NCBI GenBank assembly: GCA_013823135.1
Contig: PNLP01000001.1
Location: forward strand, 186,001-250,000
DNA length: 64,000 bases
Reading direction: 5' to 3'
Source: Planctomycetaceae bacterium
GTDB lineage: Bacteria; Planctomycetota; Planctomycetia; Gemmatales; Gemmataceae
Within the stretch, counting starts at the first letter, position 1, and each line of letters starts with the position of its first letter. This document shows positions 42,373 through 49,955 of the stretch, one piece after another. The notes below the pieces were generated by a model. The model was given only the letters and a program-made list of their open reading frames with translations. It made no database searches and had not been told where the DNA came from. Both the position numbers and the translations under genes were made by a program.

Positions 42373-43850
42373 CCTCCAGGCCCGCGCGGACCGCCAGGGC
42401 CAGTAGGCATCACCTTCACCTCTCGCAAGTCGGATTCGACTCGCGCCACCCGCCAACGGAACGGCCGTTTGCCAAAGCTATCCGGCGGGCTGGTTGTGCC
42501 TTGTTCATTACTTGCCTCAGCGCGGAGAGTCCTCAATTCGGCCAACACTTCCGGTTCAGTGCAGATCATCACAAGCCGGCCACGGGCTGCGGTGCCACTA
42601 CCATATAGTGGGATTTCACACGGAACACGAACTTCGATCGCGATGTCCGTGATGGTCACAATACTGTGCACGTCGGTTTTCTCGTTGTCCTTGATGCGTC
42701 GCCCGGGTGGAAGCAAGCCGTTCTCCATCCATGTGCGAAGGAACAGTTCCTTCATTTCAGCCGAAGGCTCGCTGCCATCTCGGTGACGGATGAACTGGTT
42801 CTGGATGTATGGCGAGTAATCGGGAGTGATCGTGAACGCCATCGGGAGGTCAAAACTCCAGAGACGAGCGTGCGAAGCAACAATCGCACGCTCAAGGAGT
42901 TTGGGGTCGGGTGTTGGGGTGATCTGCGATTGATAGAGAAACGCCCTCATGCCCGGGCCAACTGCGGCAGCATCAAGGAACCCACCGGCTCCACGCGCAG
43001 CGGTTTCTGCTGAGCGCTCGAGCTCAGCCATTCGCCAACCATACGCAGTGCGGGAGATTTTGTCCTGAAGGATGTACTTCTGACCGGGTTGAAAGGAGAT
43101 GGCCCATTGACGCCCAACTAAATCGGACTTCGCCATCTCAGACTTCACGCCACCTTCGATACCCCGCAACTCGAACTCAATTGGGAATGAACCTTCCGGG
43201 CATTTCACCGTTCCCGTGAAGGTGCATTTCGTTGTGCCGGGCTGGTACAGCCAGTCTTTCACAACTCCCGTGCTGAAGGTGCAGGCTCCTGGATTCCGTT
43301 TTGCAAGTAGAACGAGGTCAGCCTGCTCGAATGCGAGATAGCCGGGGCCAAACTCGGCCTGGAGTTGCGCGGTGTTGTCGGGACTCAGTGAGGCGCGGCG
43401 GCCAGGCTCAAGGGTGCGGAGGAAGGCGCGGTTCACGTCGTCGGCCAGCACGAACCCAACCCACTGTTCCGCCTGGTGTGCGGCATCTCGCCGGACTGAG
43501 TAATCAATCGCAAACAGGTAGGCCGAGAACCCGAGTCCACCGACGAGCGCGACCCACCAGGAACTCTTAACCAAATCGACGCCAAAGAGTATTCCCGTTC
43601 GAGTGCCTTCAGAGTTTTGGATGAGCTTGCGCGCAGCGAAGGAGAGAACGATTGCAATGACAGGGAGGATCATCAACTCGGGAAGCAAAAGCGGTTTCTT
43701 TTCACGGAATGCGACGATCCCGAATGCAAAGAGCAAACCCAGGAACAAGCCTGCGGCAGTGGCGGCACCGACTGAGACCCAGGACACGGAAACGTACGGT
43801 GTCGTGTCGGCAGTGGAACCGAGTGCGGGAACAGGAGTGGACTCGGGCAT
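42369..43850 (-). CDS. Membrane protein of unknown function with three N-terminal transmembrane segments
   Basis: A 493-residue protein. Three hydrophobic segments (about 22-46, SWVSVGAATAAGLFLGLLFA; 55-75, LMILPVIAIVLSFAA; 96-116, WWVALVGGLGFSAYLFAID) are followed by a soluble part of about 375 residues. This part has an acidic helix region, a small Cys-containing beta stretch (CTFTGTVKCPEGSFPIEFEL) and a C-terminal tail GPGGPRGPGG. I know no family. It lies between rpoZ (130 bases) and ribBA (71 bases) in a row of core genes, so it may be a conserved lineage-specific member of that block. Confidence 0.7.
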   Translation of the reverse strand: MPESTPVPALGSTADTTPYVSVSWVSVGAATAAGLFLGLLFAFGIVAFREKKPLLLPELMILPVIAIVLSFAARKLIQNSEGTRTGILFGVDLVKSSWWVALVGGLGFSAYLFAIDYSVRRDAAHQAEQWVGFVLADDVNRAFLRTLEPGRRASLSPDNTAQLQAEFGPGYLAFEQADLVLLAKRNPGACTFSTGVVKDWLYQPGTTKCTFTGTVKCPEGSFPIEFELRGIEGGVKSEMAKSDLVGRQWAISFQPGQKYILQDKISRTAYGWRMAELERSAETAARGAGGFLDAAAVGPGMRAFLYQSQITPTPDPKLLERAIVASHARLWSFDLPMAFTITPDYSPYIQNQFIRHRDGSEPSAEMKELFLRTWMENGLLPPGRRIKDNEKTDVHSIVTITDIAIEVRVPCEIPLYGSGTAARGRLVMICTEPEVLAELRTLRAEASNEQGTTSPPDSFGKRPFRWRVARVESDLREVKVMPTGPGGPRGPGG

Positions 43851-43980
43851 GGCGGAAAACCCGGTGGGGGTGCGAATACGCTGCGCGTTCTACGCCCAGA
43901 ACGGGGGAGTTGTTCGAGGGTCGTCGTTGGTTGTTGGGCAGGGCCATTCCTGTTGGAACGGACACCTGCCCACGGCCACA

Positions 43981-44307
43981 TCAATCATCTGCATCAGCTC
44001 GAACGCCGGAACCAGGCATTGGCGGAGCCGATCCTGGCATACCGGGGTATGCACCTGGAAGGTTGGCCATGATCGTCTGGTTCTTGGCCTTGTTTTGGCC
44101 GGTTTGAATGTTGCCGCTTGCGTCGAGGTAGATCTTGTCTTGCAAGATTTCCTGGATGACGACTGCCATCTTGTCCGCACCTCGCATCTCGACCAGAGGC
44201 TTTGCCCCGGTGTTCAATGCGACCATGCGTTTCTGAATGAGCGTGGACAGTTTGAACCGCCCGCCCACCTTGTTCACGATCCCCTCTTCCTTCAACTCAT
44301 CAAGCAT
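43981..44307 (-). CDS. rpoZ: DNA-directed RNA polymerase subunit omega
   Basis: A 108-residue omega-type protein. The start [20 protein letters not shown] and [20 protein letters not shown] follow the omega pattern (a helix with the Gly-Arg-Phe-Lys-Leu turn, then the family's Gln-Lys-Arg-x-x-x-Leu-Asn-x-Gly-Ala), and [15 protein letters not shown] is the conserved C-terminal helix. A Gly/Pro/Met-rich tail of about 35 residues follows that E. coli omega lacks. Its place directly behind gmk (9-base gap), with yicC before that, is the classical yicC-gmk-rpoZ order and confirms the assignment. It stabilises the polymerase core through the beta-prime subunit. Confidence 0.88.
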   Translation of the reverse strand: MLDELKEEGIVNKVGGRFKLSTLIQKRMVALNTGAKPLVEMRGADKMAVVIQEILQDKIYLDASGNIQTGQNKAKNQTIMANLPGAYPGMPGSAPPMPGSGVRADADD

Positions 44308-44316
44308 ATCATGCCC

Positions 44317-44982
44317 CTAGTTAAACCTGTCCCGCACGAGTCGCTCGAGCTCGGCGACCGCTCGGTCCAGATCTTCGTTTACGATTACATGGTCAAACTC
44401 AGAGGCCCGAGCCAACTCTTGCCGGGCTGTCGCTAACCGCCGCTGAATCCGTTCTTCGCTTTCAGAGCCTCGCCCCCGGAGTCGGGCTTCCAGCACATCG
44501 AAACTGGGAGCTACCACGAACACCGTTAGGCAATCGGGACAGAGTTCCCGTACTTTTGCAGCGCCTTGCACATCTATGACCAACACGACGCCAGTACCTG
44601 CAATCCGGTGCGGATCGACTTCAGATCTCGGTGTCCCGTAGAAGTCACGTCCGTGAACCACCGCCCACTCCAGCATCTGCTTTGCATCGATCGCAGCCTG
44701 GAATTGCTCACGGCTCCAGTAGTGGTAGCTAACACCCTCTTCTTCGCCCTCACGTCGATCTCGGGTGGTTGCAGTTACGGCTCGCCTCATAGGCAGGCTT
44801 CGGAGGTTCAGGAGGCGTTCTACGACTGTCGTCTTACCCACCCCACTTGGACCCGAAACGACGATCAGCGGTCCAGTCATCGCGGAGGGGCCAGGATGGA
44901 GTGCCAAGTAGGAAGACGTAACGTCTTTGGGTTCGTGTTGTTCGCTCCGCATTCCACACTCCGACTGCCGCGTGACAATCAT
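44317..44982 (-). CDS. gmk: Guanylate kinase
   Basis: Transfers phosphate from ATP to GMP. GPLIVVSGPSGVGKTTVVER is the P-loop, RRAVTATTRDRREGEEEGVS and YHYWSREQF the GMP-binding part, and VVLVIDVQGAAKVRELCP the core strand. Two starts are possible. The ATG at 44982 overlaps the yicC stop as ATGA, a classical coupled start, and adds a 34-residue polar head (221 residues in all). The ATG at 44880 gives 187 residues, closer to the family norm, but has no good ribosome binding site. I list the longer form. It lies between yicC and rpoZ. Confidence 0.93.
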   Translation of the reverse strand: MIVTRQSECGMRSEQHEPKDVTSSYLALHPGPSAMTGPLIVVSGPSGVGKTTVVERLLNLRSLPMRRAVTATTRDRREGEEEGVSYHYWSREQFQAAIDAKQMLEWAVVHGRDFYGTPRSEVDPHRIAGTGVVLVIDVQGAAKVRELCPDCLTVFVVAPSFDVLEARLRGRGSESEERIQRRLATARQELARASEFDHVIVNEDLDRAVAELERLVRDRFN

Positions 44983-45869
44983 TCTACGTTCAAAGCCAGT
45001 TCGCGGATCTTCTCGAGTGCAGACTTCATTTCGAAGACGTGTCGTGAGATAGCAACATCGCCCGCCTTGGAACCCAGCGTGTTCGTTTCCCGGCCCAACT
45101 CTTGAATCAAGAACTCCAGCTTTCGCCCCGCTTCATCCCCTTTATGGACGAGTTCGGCGAACTGTTGAAGGTGTGCCGTCAGGCGGGTGACTTCTTCTGC
45201 AACGTCGGTGCGATCGGCAAACAGAGCTACCTCACGAATCAAGTTGTCCGGGTTGAGTGTCGCCCCGGCCTCTCCCATCGCCAGACGAACTCGTTCCAGA
45301 AGCCGTGTTCGGTAATCGGCGGTTACTGCGGGGAGCAAGGTGCGGATTGTCGACACTTCTGCAGTAATTACACCATGGAGCGCGAGGAGTTCTGTCCCCA
45401 TCGCCCGCCCCTCTTCTCGCCGCATCGCGTTAAGTTGCGTGAGGGCAGTTGTCAAAGTCTGCTCGACAACGGGCCATTCCTCGGCAGGTGGCGAACCTGG
45501 CGACCGCGTCTCAGGAGCAACGCCAGGCAATGCCAGAACGCCGGTCAGCAAAGGAATCGCGAACTCGGGCGTGCCTGCATCGTCGCACACGGCACGAATC
45601 TGACGGAGATAAGTCGTGAGTGTCGCGGCGTTCAGAGTGAGATCGACCGTCCCCGCTTGCCGTTCAACCCGTACATGGATGGTGACGGTGCCGCGATGAA
45701 CGTGGCGACGAACCACCTTCTCGAGTTCGGCCTCGAACATCGGGTACGGGTCTGTCCCCCGAACCGTAACTTTCAGGTGACGATTATTCACCGCTCGGAC
45801 TTCGACCCCAACGGTCAGCTTGTCGGTCTGGGTTCGGGCTTCCCCGAACCCGGTCATGCTGAGCAACAC
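44979..45869 (-). CDS. yicC: YicC-family endoribonuclease
   Basis: A 296-residue YicC family protein (RNase involved in RNA turnover in E. coli). MLLSMTGFGEARTQTDKLTV and EVRAVNNRHLKVTVRG are the family N-terminus; the C-terminus GRKLEFLIQELGRETNTLGS and the last helix (ISRHVFEMKSALEKIREL) are equally typical, including the acidic and His positions thought catalytic. The stop overlaps the gmk start by ATGA. It follows secG by 42 bases on the same strand, and so is probably co-transcribed with tpiA and secG upstream or at least with gmk and rpoZ. Confidence 0.95.
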   Translation of the reverse strand: MLLSMTGFGEARTQTDKLTVGVEVRAVNNRHLKVTVRGTDPYPMFEAELEKVVRRHVHRGTVTIHVRVERQAGTVDLTLNAATLTTYLRQIRAVCDDAGTPEFAIPLLTGVLALPGVAPETRSPGSPPAEEWPVVEQTLTTALTQLNAMRREEGRAMGTELLALHGVITAEVSTIRTLLPAVTADYRTRLLERVRLAMGEAGATLNPDNLIREVALFADRTDVAEEVTRLTAHLQQFAELVHKGDEAGRKLEFLIQELGRETNTLGSKAGDVAISRHVFEMKSALEKIRELALNVE

Positions 45870-45911
45870 GGGGTTGGCCTCGATGGGAACAGACTCAACG
45901 AATGGGCAAAA

Positions 45912-46205
45912 TTACTGTCCGGTGATGGCTGGGGTGTCGACCGACCGCACGGTGTCGTACTTGACGACCTTGACGTGGATCATGATGACGAGAACCCACA
46001 CACCGGCGAACCAGAGGGTGATTTTCACAAATTGGTCGGCGGCACGTGAACCGAACGGGCTGGAACCACCGGCCCCGCCGAACGCACCAGCCAGCCCACC
46101 ACCCTTACCACGTTGGATCAGGACGAGCAGCATGAGAGCTAACCCGAGCCCAATGACAATCAGGTTCAGGAGATGCGAGTACCATTCCGCGCCAAAAAGG
46201 GCCAC
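45912..46205 (-). CDS. secG: Protein-export membrane protein SecG
   Basis: A 97-residue SecG. Two membrane segments (about 10-30 and 64-83) surround the family core LVLIQRGKGGGLAGAFGGAG followed by GSRAADQFVKITLW. It is the small subunit of the SecYEG channel. The start is set at the GTG at 46205, which has a perfect GGAGG seven bases upstream; an ATG at 46256 would add 17 polar residues before the first segment. It sits between tpiA and yicC, an order (tpiA-secG) widely conserved in bacteria. Confidence 0.93.
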   Translation of the reverse strand: MALFGAEWYSHLLNLIVIGLGLALMLLVLIQRGKGGGLAGAFGGAGGSSPFGSRAADQFVKITLWFAGVWVLVIMIHVKVVKYDTVRSVDTPAITGQ

Positions 46206-46291
46206 GTTCGAACCTCCGCTCGATGCTCGGATCGGGTCATGGCCCGATCGGGTCAACTGCTAACTTAGCGACAAGTTGGCTACTTGGCGAG

Positions 46292-46340
46292 CGGGGTTGC
46301 GTTAGCACCCCGAGAATTGGTGTTTTCGCAACAATTCTCG
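46292..46340 (-). terminator. Two hairpins between tpiA and secG
   Basis: CGAGAATTG/CAATTCTCG (46311-46340, 9-bp stem) and CGGGGT/ACCCCG (46292-46312) lie in the 145-base gap between the genes. They could terminate or dampen transcription after tpiA, or process the mRNA. No T-run follows. Confidence 0.35.
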
Positions 46341-46350
46341 CCCAAACCAA

Positions 46351-47112
46351 TCAGGCTCCCGCAGCCTTCACGATAGCCAGGAACTGATCAGCCTTGAGGC
46401 TTGCCCCGCCCACCAACCCGCCATCGACGTCGGGCTGTGAGAACAGACCACCCGCCGTTTCGGGGGTTACGGAACCGCCATACAGGATGGGAAGGGCATT
46501 GGCGATTTTCTCGCCGTGCATGCTTTGAAGTTTTGAGCGAATGAATAGGTGAGCCAACTGGGCTTGTTCCGGGGTAGCTGTGCGACCAGTCCCGATAGCC
46601 CATACAGGCTCATAAGCGATCACAATCAGCGGCCACTGTTCATCGGTGATACCTGCGAGTGCAGAATACACCTGCCGTTGGAATACCCGCTCAGCCAGAT
46701 TTCGCTCACGTTCTACGAGAGTTTCGCCAACGCACAGGATGACGTGCATACCAGCTTCGACGGCGGCGTGGAGCTTGAGATGGACTGTCAGGTCGGATTC
46801 GCCAAGGATGTGCCGACGTTCGCTGTGCCCAACAATGACGTACTTACAGCCAGCTTCCTTGAGCATCCCCGTACTAACTTCCCCAGTGAATGCACCCTTG
46901 GCCTCGTTGTGAACGTCCTGGGCTCCCAGAGCGACTGAGGAACCCTTGAGAACCTCGGAGACAGACACAAGCCAGGGAAACGGCGGGCACACGGCCACGT
47001 CCACCTTTGACGATGAACCGACACCCTGCGCAATCGCACTCCCAAGAGCTTTCGCCTCGGCGAGTGTCGTGTTCATCTTCCAGTTGCCAGCAACAAACTT
47101 CTTACGGGGCAT
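46351..47112 (-). CDS. tpiA: Triose-phosphate isomerase
   Basis: A 253-residue TIM of glycolysis that interconverts dihydroxyacetone phosphate and glyceraldehyde 3-phosphate. Catalytic residues: Lys 12 in GNWKMN, His 96 in VIVGHSERR and Glu 168 in VIAYEPVWAIGTG; the phosphate loop YGGSVTPETAGGLFSQPDVD is intact. GAGGAG lies eight bases before the ATG. Length is standard. It lies between aroF (43 bases) and secG on the same strand. Confidence 0.98.
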   Translation of the reverse strand: MPRKKFVAGNWKMNTTLAEAKALGSAIAQGVGSSSKVDVAVCPPFPWLVSVSEVLKGSSVALGAQDVHNEAKGAFTGEVSTGMLKEAGCKYVIVGHSERRHILGESDLTVHLKLHAAVEAGMHVILCVGETLVERERNLAERVFQRQVYSALAGITDEQWPLIVIAYEPVWAIGTGRTATPEQAQLAHLFIRSKLQSMHGEKIANALPILYGGSVTPETAGGLFSQPDVDGGLVGGASLKADQFLAIVKAAGA

Positions 47113-47155
47113 TTGAACTCCTCTAGCCTACGGAAGGGCATCCGCGGGCTTTGAA

Positions 47156-48187
47156 TCAATTCTCGCTCGGGGTCCAGAACTCGCGACCCAAAGCTCCGGC
47201 TAGACGGCGCAGGTCGCCCATCAGGTCCAGGAATTGGTGCGGGAGGAGAGCTTGGGGGCCGTCGGAGAGTGCCTTTTCGGGGCAGTTGTGAACCTCGACG
47301 TGGACTCCGTCAGCGCCTGCGGCAACACTTGCCCGGCACATGCTCGGGATCAGGTCAGGTCGGCCCGTTGCGTGGCTCGGGTCCACGATGATTGGGAGGT
47401 GGCTCTGGCCCTTCACGTTTGGAACCGCGCTCAGGTCGAGCATGTTTCGTGTGCTATCCTCGAAACTCCGAACGCCGCGCTCGACGAGCACCACATCTTT
47501 GTTTCCTTCAGCCAGAACATACTCAGCCGACATGAGTAGATCTTTGACGGTCGCGCTCATCCCGCGCTTGAGCAGCACCGGAGTTTTCGTCTTCCCACAT
47601 TCCTTGAGAAGGTCGAAGTTTTGCATGTTCCTCGCACCGATTTGCAGCATATCGGCGTACTTGCAAACCAACTCGACCTGCCGTGGGTCCATGACTTCCG
47701 TCACGACGGGCATATCGTACTTCTGGCCGACTTCCTTGAGAATCTTCAAACCATCTTCACCCATTCCCTGAAAGGCGTACGGGCTGGTACGAGGCTTGAA
47801 TGCACCGCCTCGCAGGATGTTTGCGCCACCTGCCTTCACGTACTTGGCGATGGCGTCGAGCACTTCATAGCTTTCGATGGCGCACGGTCCCGCAATCATG
47901 GCGAGGCTACCACCGCCGATGCGGACTTTGCCAACGTAAACAACGCTATCCGCCTTGTGGAACTCGCGGCTCGCGAGTTTAAAAGGCTTCAAGATGTTGA
48001 GGACTTGCTCAACACCCGGGATTGCCGAGAAGTTTTGGGCTTCGGGCTTCGTCTCGTCGCCGATGACTCCGACGATGGTGCGACTCTCGCCGCGGCTGAC
48101 GTGCGGGGTGAAGCCAAGTTCACGGACCCGTTCGATCACGTGTTCAATTTGCTCAAGGCTGGCGTCTGGCCGAATAACAAGGATCAT
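47156..48187 (-). CDS. aroF: 3-deoxy-7-phosphoheptulonate synthase (AroF/AroA type Ibeta)
   Basis: A 343-residue DAHP synthase, the first step of the shikimate pathway. The N-terminal 65-70 residues ([20 protein letters not shown], with [18 protein letters not shown]) form the ferredoxin-like regulatory domain known from Thermotoga-type enzymes. The barrel has [54 protein letters not shown] and [12 protein letters not shown] with the metal ligands Cys, His, Glu and Asp. The start at 48187 ([10 protein letters not shown]) fits the family; upstream in-frame residues are not conserved-like. It is followed by tpiA and preceded by pheA, with which it makes the input and output ends of phenylalanine synthesis. 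Confidence 0.95.
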   Translation of the reverse strand: MILVIRPDASLEQIEHVIERVRELGFTPHVSRGESRTIVGVIGDETKPEAQNFSAIPGVEQVLNILKPFKLASREFHKADSVVYVGKVRIGGGSLAMIAGPCAIESYEVLDAIAKYVKAGGANILRGGAFKPRTSPYAFQGMGEDGLKILKEVGQKYDMPVVTEVMDPRQVELVCKYADMLQIGARNMQNFDLLKECGKTKTPVLLKRGMSATVKDLLMSAEYVLAEGNKDVVLVERGVRSFEDSTRNMLDLSAVPNVKGQSHLPIIVDPSHATGRPDLIPSMCRASVAAGADGVHVEVHNCPEKALSDGPQALLPHQFLDLMGDLRRLAGALGREFWTPSEN

Positions 48188-48358
48188 TTTCAGTTCGTCC
48201 TTCGTCCTCTGTCCCTGGTCCAACGGGAATCCAGGTAAGGACGTGGTGGAGGGCTTAATGTATGGGATATGGATGGAGATGCGTGTGGCTACGGATGGAC
48301 GCCGATTGCCACACGATCGCAACATAATGCCAGCACGAAACGAACCAAACGCGACCTC

Positions 48359-49489
48359 TTATTCGTCAGATGCTGCAGCATGGGGGAAGGAGCCGAGGAC
48401 ACTGACGACAGCGCAGGTTTCTTCCATCGCGGTGATAGCCTTGCGGACCTTCGGGTCCTCGCGGTGGCCGTCGAAGTCGATGAAGAACACGTACTCGCCC
48501 TTCGCCTCGGGATAGGGGAACGACTCGATCCAGGTGAGATTGAGTTTGTGGCTCTTGAAGATCGTGAGCACGTCGGCCAGTGCGCCCGGCGAATGCGTGA
48601 TCTGAAACATCATCGCGGTTTTGTCGTTGCCGGTCTTTGCGCTGTCGGCTGGCCCGATCACGGCGAATCGTGTCTCGTTGAACGGCGAATCCTCGATGCT
48701 ATGGGCGAGGATATTCAGACCCCACTTCACTGCCGCCTGACGACTCGCCACCGCTGCGACGTTGAGTTCGGACAACGCCAACTTGGCAGCGTCCGTAGTG
48801 CTGGCGACCTCGTGCAGTGTCGCCTGAGGGAGATTCTTACTGAGCCAGTTCCTGCACTGGCTCAGAGCCTGGGCTTTACTGAAAACTCGCCGAACCTCTG
48901 CCTGGGAGCAATTCGCCAAGAGGTGGTGATGAACACGCAGCCGGATCTCGGCGCAAATCTTCACTTGCGGGGTGCGAATGAACATGTCGAGGGTGTCGGC
49001 GATCCGTCCATCCGTTGAATTCTCGAGCGGGACGACGCCATAGTCCGCGTGCCGACGAACGACTTCCTCAAACACAGTCGCGATGTTCGCAGTGGGATTG
49101 TAAGTCACAGCCTCACCAAACCGTTCGAGTGCAGCAAGGTGGCTGTAACTGAACAGCGGCCCCAGGAACGCGATCTTCTGGACCTTCTGAACAGCGCGTG
49201 AGCCCGATATCAGTTCGCGAAAGATCGCCTTGAGAGTGACCTCAGCAAGTGGCCCCTTGTTGGACCCCAAAATGTTGCCGATCACTTCCTCTTCGCGGGA
49301 GGCGGAAAAGACTTCCCCGCCTTGATCGGCTTTCACCTTGCCGATCTGACCCGCAACTGCAGCCCGCTTGTTCAGGAGGTCGAGGATCTGGAGATCGAGT
49401 TTGTCGATCTGAACGCGCAAACCCTTGAGGTTCGCCGCGATTTTATCCGGCGATGGCTGAGCGGGTTCGGAGTCGTTCTTGCGCGTCAT
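48359..49489 (-). CDS. pheA: Bifunctional chorismate mutase / prephenate dehydratase
   Basis: A 376-residue enzyme that makes phenylpyruvate from chorismate. Residues about 20-105 are an AroQ-type chorismate mutase (KGLRVQIDKLDLQILDLLNK, then VAGQIGKVKA). Residues about 110-290 are prephenate dehydratase with IAFLGPLFSYSHLAALERFG, YGVVPLENSTDGRI and the late NETRFAVIG. Residues about 300-376 are the ACT domain (FQITHSPGALADVLTIFK and LNLTWIESFP) that gives feedback control by phenylalanine. The start MTRKND at 49489 was preferred over an upstream GTG or ATG because the 18 extra residues look non-coding. It heads the minus-strand block and is 171 bases upstream of aroF. Confidence 0.95.
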   Translation of the reverse strand: MTRKNDSEPAQPSPDKIAANLKGLRVQIDKLDLQILDLLNKRAAVAGQIGKVKADQGGEVFSASREEEVIGNILGSNKGPLAEVTLKAIFRELISGSRAVQKVQKIAFLGPLFSYSHLAALERFGEAVTYNPTANIATVFEEVVRRHADYGVVPLENSTDGRIADTLDMFIRTPQVKICAEIRLRVHHHLLANCSQAEVRRVFSKAQALSQCRNWLSKNLPQATLHEVASTTDAAKLALSELNVAAVASRQAAVKWGLNILAHSIEDSPFNETRFAVIGPADSAKTGNDKTAMMFQITHSPGALADVLTIFKSHKLNLTWIESFPYPEAKGEYVFFIDFDGHREDPKVRKAITAMEETCAVVSVLGSFPHAAASDE

Positions 49490-49955
49490 GGGAGGATCTC
49501 GGCGGAAGAAGCCGTGGTTCGTGGAGAATGTACGGGGTGACAACGGTGTGTCAACGAACTCCGCACTGCAAATTCGCTAGGTTTTTGTGGTCTAGGCGGA
49601 TTCTGACGACTGTGCAGCGAGATCTGATTATGACACAATCCTATTCCTGGCATGGAGTTGGTGCGAGAATGACAAAATGACACATCCGGGATTTGTGGCA
49701 GCAGCAATACTCGGATGATCGCGTTGCAAGTACTTATATTAATTAGCTTTGCGATCGCTTGTATGGCGAGTTCTGGCATGGCACGCTGCTTGCTAGGAAT
49801 CTCACGACATCCATGAATTTTGCGAATCCTGGTGCGGAGTTCGGCTCTCGAACGCTGTGAATAACCGCGACCCGTGCCATCTCAGTCGAATGAATACACT
49901 GATTCTGAAGAGCCCACGCTCGGGTCGATGTTTTTATCAAAAGGGAGAATGACAC
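49490..49955. other. Divergent intergenic region between pheA and dnaK
   Basis: About 466 bases with no supported gene. It contains the sigma-54 promoter (49779-49794), an AT-rich stretch near 49730-49745 (TACTTATATTAATTAG) and the 8-base palindrome GCGATCGC at 49751-49758. No CIRCE element (TTAGCACTC-N9-GAGTGCTAA) is present. A leader of roughly 150 bases would precede the dnaK start. Confidence 0.6.
49779..49794 (+). promoter_or_regulatory. Sigma-54 (-24/-12) promoter upstream of dnaK
   Basis: TGGCACG-CTGC-TTGCT matches the sigma-54 consensus TGGCACG-N4-TTGCW at every position and with the right spacing. Transcription would begin near 49805, about 150 bases before the dnaK ATG on the same strand. 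Sigma-54 promoters need an enhancer-binding activator; upstream DNA contains the palindrome GCGATCGC at 49751-49758, a possible site. Confidence 0.7.

Noticed and set aside
49544..49955. CIRCE element or classical heat-shock promoter for dnaK
   Set aside because: I looked for the TTAGCACTC/GAGTGCTAA pair and a sigma-32-like box and found neither.
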